Positions 32,201-39,897 of a stretch of 42,971 bases of DNA are shown here, in pieces. A program made the position numbers and the translations under genes. Position 1 is the stretch's first letter. Each line of letters opens with the position of its first letter. This DNA comes from an uncultured Nitrospira sp. (GTDB taxonomy: Bacteria > Nitrospirota > Nitrospiria > Nitrospirales > Nitrospiraceae), in contig CABVRZ010000002.1 of NCBI GenBank assembly GCA_902500775.1, forward strand, positions 179,791 to 222,761. Direction: 5' to 3'. The notes under the pieces were generated by a model. That model was given only the letters and a program-made list of their open reading frames with translations, did not search any database and was not told where the DNA came from.

Positions 32201-33563
32201 GCCGCAAGACAGCACGCAAGTCGTGTTCAGGATCTGTACTTGCGCCGAGGCGCGGCACGCGCACTGCACCCTGTTGCCACGCTACTCGCAACCGGCTCAG
32301 GATGGAGACCAGCATGGCCAAGCGCTCGGTATCAGCGCCATCCGCGCTACGCGCCTTCCACAGATCGAGCGACGTGACGGGCAGCACACCGTAGGGCTGC
32401 CGTCCGCAGCGCACCGCAGATAGCGGTCCGCCCGCCCGCACGTAGCCGATGAAATGCCGTCGCGTCCACTCGATGTGTCCGTCGGCATCCGCCTCTGGCA
32501 TCGCCGTACGCATCATCTGCTCGAGATAGTAGCCCCACGTCGTCTGCCAAAGCGCCGTGTTCATTGGTCGCGCATCGCCCAATTCCGTCGACGCGGCCCG
32601 TTCGGTCCGGTCGAATGCGGCATCGGGTACACCGAAGGCCCTCGCGAGCACGTGCCCGTTCGACGCGCGATCGGTGACCTGTATCTGATTCGCCAGAAAA
32701 CTCGCCTCGAAACCCGCGTCCAGCGAACTGAAGCCGCTCGTTGCAGTCGCCGTGTTGTTCGACGGAGTGCCCGGCGCGATAAAACTGAATCCGTCCGTGT
32801 ACCTGTGCGCAGCGAGCAGCTTCTCGAGTGTCAACGCCGAAGCGTTGGCATCGCTCGAGCCCTTCACACCAAAGACGAGCAGTCGATCGACCCTCGACAC
32901 GCCTGAGGGAAGCACGAGCTCGAGCGCCATCCCAACGCGGACTGCTTCTTCGTAGTCGACCATCCACTTTATGCCGTTATCGAGGGCGGGGTGATCGTCG
33001 GTCGGCGTGACATCTGCGTCAGGACTCGGCCCCATCGGCAGCGGATCCAGAATCGGACCGCTTTCCGCCACGGCGATGGCGATCCCATGCTCGTACCCGA
33101 TGGCGATCCAGCGATCGGGCAGCACGCGACTCCACGGCGCCCGTGTCCAGCTCTCGCTCTGGATCTTCAGTTGAGGTGGTTCGGGAAATCGCGGAGGTGG
33201 TTGCAACGGTTGCGCTGCCGTAAGTGGAGCCTCAGGCCTGTCCGCCGGATTGAGCGGCCGAAGATGCCATGCGATCCACGAGGCACGAGGCGAACCATAC
33301 CGCTCGGCAAGCTGACGCCAGGCAGCCTTGCGACGCTCCTCGTTGTTTCCCGCACGCCAGGTGGCCTCCCAGTAATGTTGGCCCCATTCGGCTTCGTCCG
33401 TGGTGACCCCGGGTTCATGCGTATCAGCGTGAATCGTGTCCGGATACACGCGAATACGAATGGCGGTCAGCTCGGGGACGGCGGGAAACAAACGCGTTTC
33501 CAGGCGCACGGGGAAGAGCACAAGCGGCCGGTCAGTGGGCAATAGTGGTGTCGTTGGGATCAT
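29265..33563 (-). CDS. Fourth gene of the large operon: uncharacterised giant protein (1432 aa)
   Basis: The true start is ATG 33561-33563 (MIPTTPLLPTDRPLVLFPVR), which shares one base with the stop of the previous gene (TGATG). The longer upstream frame is antisense noise over that gene. Recognisable conserved-looking blocks are LLAAHRYTDGFSFIAPGTPS, CGRQPYGVLPVTSLDLWKA, SYRLDAWITSLATRRLAAMR, GVYLGAYGWVENLQP, LLDGVRQGQSLGALLGYRFE and, near the end, GLLIDEWIETVPNPSETTGV. They recur, to my memory, in very large unannotated proteins of actinobacteria, myxobacteria and others, with no known function. No signal peptide, transmembrane segment or catalytic motif is visible. Composition is rich in Ala, Leu and Arg, and GC is high. 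Confidence 0.85.
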   Translation of the reverse strand: MIPTTPLLPTDRPLVLFPVRLETRLFPAVPELTAIRIRVYPDTIHADTHEPGVTTDEAEWGQHYWEATWRAGNNEERRKAAWRQLAERYGSPRASWIAWHLRPLNPADRPEAPLTAAQPLQPPPRFPEPPQLKIQSESWTRAPWSRVLPDRWIAIGYEHGIAIAVAESGPILDPLPMGPSPDADVTPTDDHPALDNGIKWMVDYEEAVRVGMALELVLPSGVSRVDRLLVFGVKGSSDANASALTLEKLLAAHRYTDGFSFIAPGTPSNNTATATSGFSSLDAGFEASFLANQIQVTDRASNGHVLARAFGVPDAAFDRTERAASTELGDARPMNTALWQTTWGYYLEQMMRTAMPEADADGHIEWTRRHFIGYVRAGGPLSAVRCGRQPYGVLPVTSLDLWKARSADGADTERLAMLVSILSRLRVAWQQGAVRVPRLGASTDPEHDLRAVLRQEASSSNYAIRAALGRHYFENLWQFELVGLERAGWWAAHQQLVNASLNTWGFAGLSSRLNHTVYAGAEVPLKLPLVQAGAVGAETRLAPNFIELLQSTAVAGIRLETFPEPKPKSLLYTLLRQATLLEYGKAASNLLLSRNAMTPAQRRESEIIEVEPGTTVFTPVKQLATVLADVSPLPLEVFLQQLASFDDRNVAQLGEFRASLMHLSRLTVPTLERLLCGTLDLCSYRLDAWITSLATRRLAAMREAHPTGVYLGAYGWVENLQPRELPTRAPTVPEESSVPVFTLPGNPGFIHAPSLAQAATAAVLRSGHLTHAHEESGKLLAIDLSSERVRLAKWLLDGVRQGQSLGALLGYRFERGLHEAHPGVELDRFIKPFREMAPLMARKLDAADGLPVEAVAANNVVDGLVLQRLWHQAVGSGEETFFAKLSTMTDAEKLAVRAELLALDNVVDAVSDALLAESVHQAVLGNPSRASATLDAVARGDARPPELDVAETPRSGIALTHRALSLFSGTAISSPGWTSVHYPHRAQAAPHLDAWAGRLLGDPSRVRCIVQRVDSTSGTTVETHEIRFHQLGMSPLDFVYAAESNEDARRSEVEQRVLLEAMRQRPSLGPETFLRINLERDPAWDARDLSGVEFLELLRTVRQLLMCARGVDGRDLAPGGGAAIPSGIDELELTQRAQRATMALRDALQQLKTVGGDVRAALLQLAHFGIAGAVATSADVSAIAHSVEREAVGRLERAQAASDATTALRELFGPSFVVMPVFRPANADDLAKTWADSTRLQGGNAAEAVTWLHRASRVREPLSRFEDVLRYTQVLGTGVELTLRVGQLPLREEDRWVALPTVDGTPIAGGTVSLVAQVDPSFNAREPLTGLLIDEWIETVPNPSETTGVAFQYDQPDASPPQSVLIAVPPGTDDAWTAQTLQQVLNETFDLAQMRLADPETLAEVQHFLPALFFATNAQGDTISTDWTTLVR

Positions 33564-36430
33564 CACGCTGGAATCTCCGATGGTGGCGGGATGAGGTCCT
33601 GCGCGTGAATCGCGATGCGTACCGGCTGCTGTGCGGTCGCGAACGCCATATGGGCCGAGTTCCGTCCCCATGCGATGCCGGGTGGCTGCTGAATCGCCGA
33701 CGTATCCGGGAGCGGCGCCGTCACCGCCACATGCGTGAGCCTGTCGAATGCCGCCTGGTCGGCGGCGAGATGGCCCCAGCTCAGATCGCTCCATCGGACG
33801 GGCTTCGCGATCGAGCCGACGAATCCAGCCGGTTGGTCCAGACCAAAGCGAGGTGCCGTCGGCTGCTCCTGAATCACGAAGAACCACCCGGGGTCGGAGG
33901 CGCTGCCACGTGCATCGGCGCGCGAAAGATCGAAGCCAAGGAACGTGACGTCCGGTTCGAGCGAGCCGCGAAAGATAGGGTATTTCTCGATAGGGCCTGG
34001 GATGCGACGCTCGCCGGACATCACCGCCTTGGCTGCGAAGATAACCGTGTGGGGATACCGGCGCAGCAGCTCTCCGCGAATGAGCAATACGAGCGACGCA
34101 GGTCGAAGGCCTGCTTCGGGATGTTGTCCGAGCGTTGTCTTCCACTCGTGGATAGACCGAATCTGACGAGCATCGGCAGGGTTCGCAGCGGCCCAGAACT
34201 GGCGGAAGTACGTGCCGCGCTGATCCGTCGGGAACTCACGCCACAAGAGCTCGCGCGCCATCTCCGTGCTGAGACCGGCCATGAACGCTTCCACGAACGT
34301 CTGGTTAGTCTGGAGCACCGCTACTGTGTTCGGCGGTACGTGTTCGAGACCTGGTAAAAGGTAGTCCGATGACAGCTCGCGCAGCGCCTCGTACATCGGA
34401 CGCGGAAAATCCGGTGCTGCCATGATCGGTTCGAGCAAGTCATCCGACGTCGCCAGCCCCGCTGGTGATGCCGAGGCCATGTGAATCCGAGACCGTACAA
34501 GTGCCGGAATCGTCCTGGCTGGGTCGAACTCCGCCAAAAGCATGTTCCGGAGCTGACCGAGCACGGACGGAACATGGAGCCCGACATCGCCAGACCTTGG
34601 CAGCCGCGCTTCGTGTTCCGCTGCGGCCGCGCGGAAGTTGAGGAAGACCTGCCGATGTCCCGTGTTCGGCTCACCGACGCGTCGTCGCTCCCAATGACCG
34701 TCCACGAGTGGCGCGCCTTCGGCCTGGAGCGTGAAGACCCACACGAAGGGGCCTGCATGTGTCTGCGGTTCGAATGATGCCGGGCTCGCGCCAAACGTCT
34801 GCACTCTGGCCCGCATTTCCGGCTGGGCGGCGAATGCTGCTTTCGACACGGCTTCGATCGTGACGATGCCCGACATCGCCACGCTGCGCGTTGCCGCCGC
34901 GAGAGTCGTCGAGGACGCCCTGCCCGACACACCGCGCAGTTCGCCGGACATCGCGACGCTGCGCCGCATGACGGGACCTCGAGGCCGAGCCACTCGCCTC
35001 AGCGCTGGCGATGCGGCCACATCGCTCATCGTGCTCCGCGCCACTTGACTCTTCAGCGTGAGGGTGACTGGCGGCGGCGCTTCGTTCGGCACAGACACCG
35101 CTCCCAGGCTTCCGAGTGCGGTTGCCGTCACCCGAACCAGCGTGTCCTCAGGCATCAGGCTGAAGCGTCGTTCGTGCAACGAGCCCGTGACCGCCCGCGC
35201 CAACTGCGCCTGCTTCAACAGCTCGTTGGCTCGCACGATGTCGCCCACCTGTTCCCACGCGGCGGCCATCAGCGATTCCTGATCCCGCCGGACGACCTCC
35301 GCGCCAAGTCCCGCTGCCGCCCGATGCCGCGGATCAAGATTCAGCTCATGTAGCCATGGCGGCTCACCGTTCATGATTTCCACACGATCTTTCGCCGCAT
35401 GCCATCGCCCGTAGATGGGCGGAGCAACGATCGGATCGGCGACAACTTGATCGAGCGCATCAGCCGGCGCATTGAGCAATGCGCGAAGCCTGGTTTGAAA
35501 CGCCGTGCGCGGTGCTGTCGGCCATTCGCTGGGCGTGCCATCCAGATGCGTCAGCGCACCTTCGAGTAGGAGCACCGCGCCAGGTGCATCCGGTGGGAGC
35601 GTAGGTAAACCGGACCCGACATGGCCGATGTAGATTCGACGTCGACCAGTTTCCTTCGGCAACGGGCGGGCTTTCAACAGCCGCACGAGCGACTCGAAGT
35701 CAGCCGGTGGTCCCGTACGGAACTCCCACTGGTGGTACACCGGCAATATAATCTGCCGCAGTTGCGGGTCGTTCGTCGACCACGCCGGTTTCAAGCCCTT
35801 GACATCGGCATCAGACTGCCCGACGCCTGCGAGACGCCCGGCCTCGAACGCAGGTACCACGCAGGCGATGTAGTCGGCATCCGGTTCGAGCTTGCGGGGA
35901 CACATCAACCGAGACAAGTTGCGAGACGGATCCGCCAGACCCGCAGTTGGAGACATCTCCCCTGCGGATCCTGCCACCTGTGCGTGTGCCCAGGCCCAGC
36001 TCTCGATAAGATCTGGTAGCTCCCGCGTCGGCTGCGCGGGAGACGCGATCTCCAGGATGGGCAGCGACGTTCCGAAGCGCAGCGTCACGCCCTCTTGCCG
36101 GCGCACGACGACGAGGCAGAGCCAGGGCGCGAGGCGATCCTCCGCGTTAGGCTTGGCAGGCGTAAAGAGCCATGGAAAATCAGGGCGGTCGAACTCGATG
36201 GACGGGAACTGAAATGGGTTGAAGTCGACTGTACCCGGACGCGGTTCCATCCGAATGATCTGCTTCGGATCGATCCCGGTCACCATGCCGGGCCCCATAA
36301 GCCGCATGGGCATGGCGATGTCTGATCCATTCACCGTGATCCGGGCTTCCACGGTGCCGTCATCTGCGATCTCCGCGGCGACTCCCTGTCGGACCCAGGG
36401 AAGATATCGAAGTATGGCAGCAGTAGTCAT
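33563..36430 (-). CDS. Third gene of the large operon: uncharacterised 955-aa protein
   Basis: The start is ATG 36428-36430 (MTTAAILRYLPWVRQGVAAE), 5 bases after the previous stop; the 79-codon upstream extension is a shadow. The N-terminal third (RLAPWLCLVVVRRQEGVTLR, FPWLFTPAKPNAEDR) and the C-terminal third (LVLLIRGELLRRYPHTVIFA, SLEPDVTFLGFDLSRADARG, WFFVIQEQPTAPRFGLDQPA) look conserved. The middle has a low-complexity Ser/Met/Arg segment with two copies of RSVAMSG. The pattern 'F-R-G-x-L-x-P-D-V-T-F-L-G-F-D-L' is one I recall from other unannotated large proteins. No membrane segment, signal or enzymatic motif is visible. It overlaps the next gene by one base. Confidence 0.85.
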   Translation of the reverse strand: MTTAAILRYLPWVRQGVAAEIADDGTVEARITVNGSDIAMPMRLMGPGMVTGIDPKQIIRMEPRPGTVDFNPFQFPSIEFDRPDFPWLFTPAKPNAEDRLAPWLCLVVVRRQEGVTLRFGTSLPILEIASPAQPTRELPDLIESWAWAHAQVAGSAGEMSPTAGLADPSRNLSRLMCPRKLEPDADYIACVVPAFEAGRLAGVGQSDADVKGLKPAWSTNDPQLRQIILPVYHQWEFRTGPPADFESLVRLLKARPLPKETGRRRIYIGHVGSGLPTLPPDAPGAVLLLEGALTHLDGTPSEWPTAPRTAFQTRLRALLNAPADALDQVVADPIVAPPIYGRWHAAKDRVEIMNGEPPWLHELNLDPRHRAAAGLGAEVVRRDQESLMAAAWEQVGDIVRANELLKQAQLARAVTGSLHERRFSLMPEDTLVRVTATALGSLGAVSVPNEAPPPVTLTLKSQVARSTMSDVAASPALRRVARPRGPVMRRSVAMSGELRGVSGRASSTTLAAATRSVAMSGIVTIEAVSKAAFAAQPEMRARVQTFGASPASFEPQTHAGPFVWVFTLQAEGAPLVDGHWERRRVGEPNTGHRQVFLNFRAAAAEHEARLPRSGDVGLHVPSVLGQLRNMLLAEFDPARTIPALVRSRIHMASASPAGLATSDDLLEPIMAAPDFPRPMYEALRELSSDYLLPGLEHVPPNTVAVLQTNQTFVEAFMAGLSTEMARELLWREFPTDQRGTYFRQFWAAANPADARQIRSIHEWKTTLGQHPEAGLRPASLVLLIRGELLRRYPHTVIFAAKAVMSGERRIPGPIEKYPIFRGSLEPDVTFLGFDLSRADARGSASDPGWFFVIQEQPTAPRFGLDQPAGFVGSIAKPVRWSDLSWGHLAADQAAFDRLTHVAVTAPLPDTSAIQQPPGIAWGRNSAHMAFATAQQPVRIAIHAQDLIPPPSEIPA

Positions 36431-36435
36431 AGGTG

Positions 36436-39400
36436 TCACGACTGCACAGCAATCCGCAACCGTTGGCTCGATCTTGGATCCTTTTGTCGCAACGTTGCAA
36501 CCGCCGCTTTGGCTTCTGAGAACGCCAGATTCCTGGCCATGATCTGCGACGTATCGTCCGTGTTCGCGACCGCAAAACTCAGTTCGGTTACCTCGACCGC
36601 GAGACCCGCAGCGCGATACTTTGCGCGTCCCAACCGTCGGATGATGCTGTGGTGCGCCGCCCCCCACTGCACCTGAATCGACAACGCCTCCGCCGCCAAA
36701 GGCACCGGCTGCGCGGGAGGCGGTGCGACTGGAGCAGGAGGCACGGTTGAATCCACGACGATCTGCTCGTAGCCGAGATCCGCCGAGATCGGCGCTCCGA
36801 ACGCGACCTGATCCGTGCCGATGCGAACGCCAGCCGGCATGTACTCGAACGACGGACCGGAGAGTTTCTGATCGTCCGGCATGTCCTGGAACTGTGCCGG
36901 CGCGAAGAACTCGCGGACAGGATCGAGCGGACGGCTCTGGCCGTTGATCCGTCCTTCGGTGATGCGGAACATGCGCGTGCCGGTCGTTCGAGCACTACCG
37001 AACTTGTCGATGTCGCGGTCGAGCGGCAGGACGCGTTGACGCACGGAGAGGCGGCTCAGTGGATGAATCACGAGCTCGGCCGATGTGGTCGTCCGCACGG
37101 TTACGAGTGCGCGATCCGCGCCCGTCAGCTCGTGGCTCCAGTTGCCTGGTTCGCGGAGCGCGGTTACGAGCAATGCGCCCGCGTCCACGGGCGCTGGTAG
37201 CGGCGGCTTTTCTCCTTTCACCAGCGTCTTATCGAAGCTGATGGTGTAGTCCCACCAGAGAATGCCGAACGTCGCGCTACCCCGCACGTGCAGCGGACTC
37301 GGTCCGATCAACTGCCCGGTCAGTCGTACCATGCAGATGTTCGCGGAGCCGACCTTGAGCTGGACCTTCGCGTCGAACGCGGCGTTGAAGAACAATGGAT
37401 CATGCTGGAGGAGGACGTCGTACGACAAGTACCCATGAATCGAGAACTTCGAAATCTTGGCGAAGATCTCCGTCTTGGAGCCGAATTGCGTCGTGTTCGA
37501 CGTCAGCGCGAAGTACGACTCGCAGCGCAGGCGAGGGTTGTCGCCGTCCGACAGATTGATCGACACACGTTGGAGCTTGGGAAATCCGGGCGGTGCCGCG
37601 AAGTCGGGATGGAACCCGCCCACCGCCAACGCGAAATTTGGTAACACTCCCCAGCTCGCCCGCAGCGCCATACCGCCGGCAATCGTGAACGTGCGCGCCA
37701 AGCGCGAGTCGAAGAGCGAGGCTTCGAATGCCGCAGTCTTCTGCTCGAAGTCCACGACGCCGGCCACGTCCATGTGCAGACGAATCAAATCCCGATCCTT
37801 GTCGGGTAGCAGGGACTTGATCTGGCCCATCACGAAGAACTTCGAAATGCCGGAGTCCTCGCCCGGGACATACTCGATACCAAGCGCGAGATGGACGTGC
37901 ATCAAGGCCGGTTTGCCGTACGTGGCCTGGAGCATCGCGCAGAACAGGTGCCGTCCCTTGGCCGGGGGAAATACCGTGCCGACCGTGGCGATGAGCGCCG
38001 GCGCATTTCGAACCGGATCCTCCGCGAAGAGAATGTGATCGAGCGAGTGGTTGCGAACACCGGCGAGAAGCGGCTCCTGCAGAATGGTGCGGTTGATGCC
38101 GATGAGACCGCCCAGTCCCGAGAGGAAAAACCCGAACCCGAGGGGAAAGAGCTCAAGGCCCTCCACTGTGACGATAGCGAGGAGGGAGTAGCCCCTCTTG
38201 CCGTCTGGCAACCGCGTGTCGAGCAGCGCAATCGCTTTGAGCGCCACCCCGCCGCCGAGATCGAGGTGCAGCACGCCCGCGTACCGGCCCTGGTCGGGAT
38301 CCAGGATCAGGAAACCGCCACCGCTGACAACGTCTCCTTCAATGAAGAGGCCGATACCCTGTGGCGGTTGGAAACCGACAGCGAGATCCGCGAAGCCCAG
38401 ATTGGGCGTCTTGCTCGCGAAGTCGAGTTTCGTCTTGAAGCCGATCTGATCCACGCTCGCGCGAAACGGTCCCAACTCGAATGCCATCCCGACGGTTGCG
38501 GTAAGGACCAACTCACTCCGGTTGCCTTCCGTCGTCGGGACCAGACCGAGCTGCAGATGCTGAATCGTCACCGGCCCGATCGACTTGGCGATCGGGATAA
38601 TCGACCGTAAGCCCGCACCGCCTTCGAGATAGAGCCCGCGCCCGCTCGCCACGCCCAGGCCAAACTCGAACGCGACCCGTGTCTCCTGCTTGGGCAGCAC
38701 GTCCGAGATGAAGGCATCCCCGTCGTTCTGCGCGTCGATCACCAACGCGCTCTCAGTTGCCTTGAGCTTGATGCCCGCTCCGGTCGGCGACAGGTCGGCG
38801 GAGAGCGCCAATTGTCCTAGCTCGAGTCGCGTGTGATCCGAGATACTGATGATGTACGGTTCACCTGACTCCTCGCCGCTTACTGCGATGGTCGCGCTGA
38901 GATCGACATCGGTCGCAGCACTCGCCTCGACAGCGAGCTCGTCGAATCGGATCAGGAAGTCGGCGGCATTGGCCGACCGCACTCGGAAGCTGAAGGTCCA
39001 GTCGTCGTCGATCGGAACGTCGAACTGCAGCGCGCCGCCCAGGGCCATCAGTAGGCCAGGACCGCCATGCACGCGCGGTACGAGCATGAAGGAACAGCTT
39101 GCGTTGGCCTCGCTGACCTCGTCGATCTCGGACGGCCGCTGGAACGGGTGGCGGATCAGGACCGACAGAATCTGATCGGACAATCGGTCGGCGTCGTTCG
39201 GGGCCTCGCGTGGCGCCGGTTCCCAGCCGTACATCGGCTCAATCAGATTCTTATGATTGAAGTTCTCCGAGATCGATGACACAATTTTTCGTCCGAAGAA
39301 GACAAGCACCATGGAGAACGAGAAGAACAGGAGGTTTGAGAACGCCTTGGCTTGTTCTTCGGTATCCAGATGACATCCCAGCCCTTTGAGGTGATCGCCG

Positions 39401-39897
39401 ATGCCACTGAAGAACGAGACGAAACGCTCGGGGTACGCCTTCGCCGTCGAGTGCGTTGTCAGCGATTCCTCGATGAAGCCGAAGGGCTGCATCGCCCAGT
39501 ACAGCGTGGGCTGATGTATCCGCACGTAGTTGAGCGCGAGCACGTGAAAGATCCGGTGCGTGAGCTCCTCGATCGCAGCTTCGCCGCTCACGCCAGCCGC
39601 GGCGGCGAACGCCTTCACCGACTCCGCGATTGTTTGAAGGTCTTCGACGGCCTGGAGAAATGCCTTCGCGTCGACGTCCTGCGTCGCGCGGTAGCGCTGG
39701 AGACTATCCAGCCTATCCTTTGGAAAATCGAGCCTCGTGTCCGAGTCCGGTGGTAATCCGAGATCGGTGAGTAGGGCCTTGCGGGCCTGCTCGTCGGTGA
39801 GCGTCTCTTGAGCCCAGAGGTACACGTCGACGAACCAACCGACGATTCGCTGGATGACACGCTTCTTGGATTTTGTCGGCCTTGTGGATTCGCTCAT
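36436..39897 (-). CDS. Second gene of the large operon: DUF6603-like giant protein (1153 aa)
   Basis: The first ~230 residues are helical, with a hydrophobic stretch (NLLFFSFSMVLVFFGRKI, about 188-205) that may be a membrane or burial helix. From about residue 270 the protein is almost all beta strands with Gly-rich turns (GRGLYLEGGAGLRSIIPIAK, YAGVLHLDLGGGVALKAIAL, LFPLGFGFFLSGLGGLIGIN). Then come LAVGGFHPDFAAPPGFPKLQ, YFALTSNTTQFGSKTEIFAK and LIGPSPLHVRGSATFGILWW, which fit the DUF6603 family as I remember it. That family has no known function. Its ATG overlaps the phosphatase stop (ATGA) and has GGGAGAGG in front. A long repetitive beta structure, such as a barrel, solenoid or lipid-binding groove, is plausible but unproven. 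Confidence 0.85.
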   Translation of the reverse strand: MSESTRPTKSKKRVIQRIVGWFVDVYLWAQETLTDEQARKALLTDLGLPPDSDTRLDFPKDRLDSLQRYRATQDVDAKAFLQAVEDLQTIAESVKAFAAAAGVSGEAAIEELTHRIFHVLALNYVRIHQPTLYWAMQPFGFIEESLTTHSTAKAYPERFVSFFSGIGDHLKGLGCHLDTEEQAKAFSNLLFFSFSMVLVFFGRKIVSSISENFNHKNLIEPMYGWEPAPREAPNDADRLSDQILSVLIRHPFQRPSEIDEVSEANASCSFMLVPRVHGGPGLLMALGGALQFDVPIDDDWTFSFRVRSANAADFLIRFDELAVEASAATDVDLSATIAVSGEESGEPYIISISDHTRLELGQLALSADLSPTGAGIKLKATESALVIDAQNDGDAFISDVLPKQETRVAFEFGLGVASGRGLYLEGGAGLRSIIPIAKSIGPVTIQHLQLGLVPTTEGNRSELVLTATVGMAFELGPFRASVDQIGFKTKLDFASKTPNLGFADLAVGFQPPQGIGLFIEGDVVSGGGFLILDPDQGRYAGVLHLDLGGGVALKAIALLDTRLPDGKRGYSLLAIVTVEGLELFPLGFGFFLSGLGGLIGINRTILQEPLLAGVRNHSLDHILFAEDPVRNAPALIATVGTVFPPAKGRHLFCAMLQATYGKPALMHVHLALGIEYVPGEDSGISKFFVMGQIKSLLPDKDRDLIRLHMDVAGVVDFEQKTAAFEASLFDSRLARTFTIAGGMALRASWGVLPNFALAVGGFHPDFAAPPGFPKLQRVSINLSDGDNPRLRCESYFALTSNTTQFGSKTEIFAKISKFSIHGYLSYDVLLQHDPLFFNAAFDAKVQLKVGSANICMVRLTGQLIGPSPLHVRGSATFGILWWDYTISFDKTLVKGEKPPLPAPVDAGALLVTALREPGNWSHELTGADRALVTVRTTTSAELVIHPLSRLSVRQRVLPLDRDIDKFGSARTTGTRMFRITEGRINGQSRPLDPVREFFAPAQFQDMPDDQKLSGPSFEYMPAGVRIGTDQVAFGAPISADLGYEQIVVDSTVPPAPVAPPPAQPVPLAAEALSIQVQWGAAHHSIIRRLGRAKYRAAGLAVEVTELSFAVANTDDTSQIMARNLAFSEAKAAVATLRQKDPRSSQRLRIAVQS

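Noticed and set aside
33545..34357. Long plus-strand frames (up to 270 codons) inside the giant operon
   Set aside because: GC-rich antisense shadows of the minus-strand genes, Arg/His-rich and without start signals.
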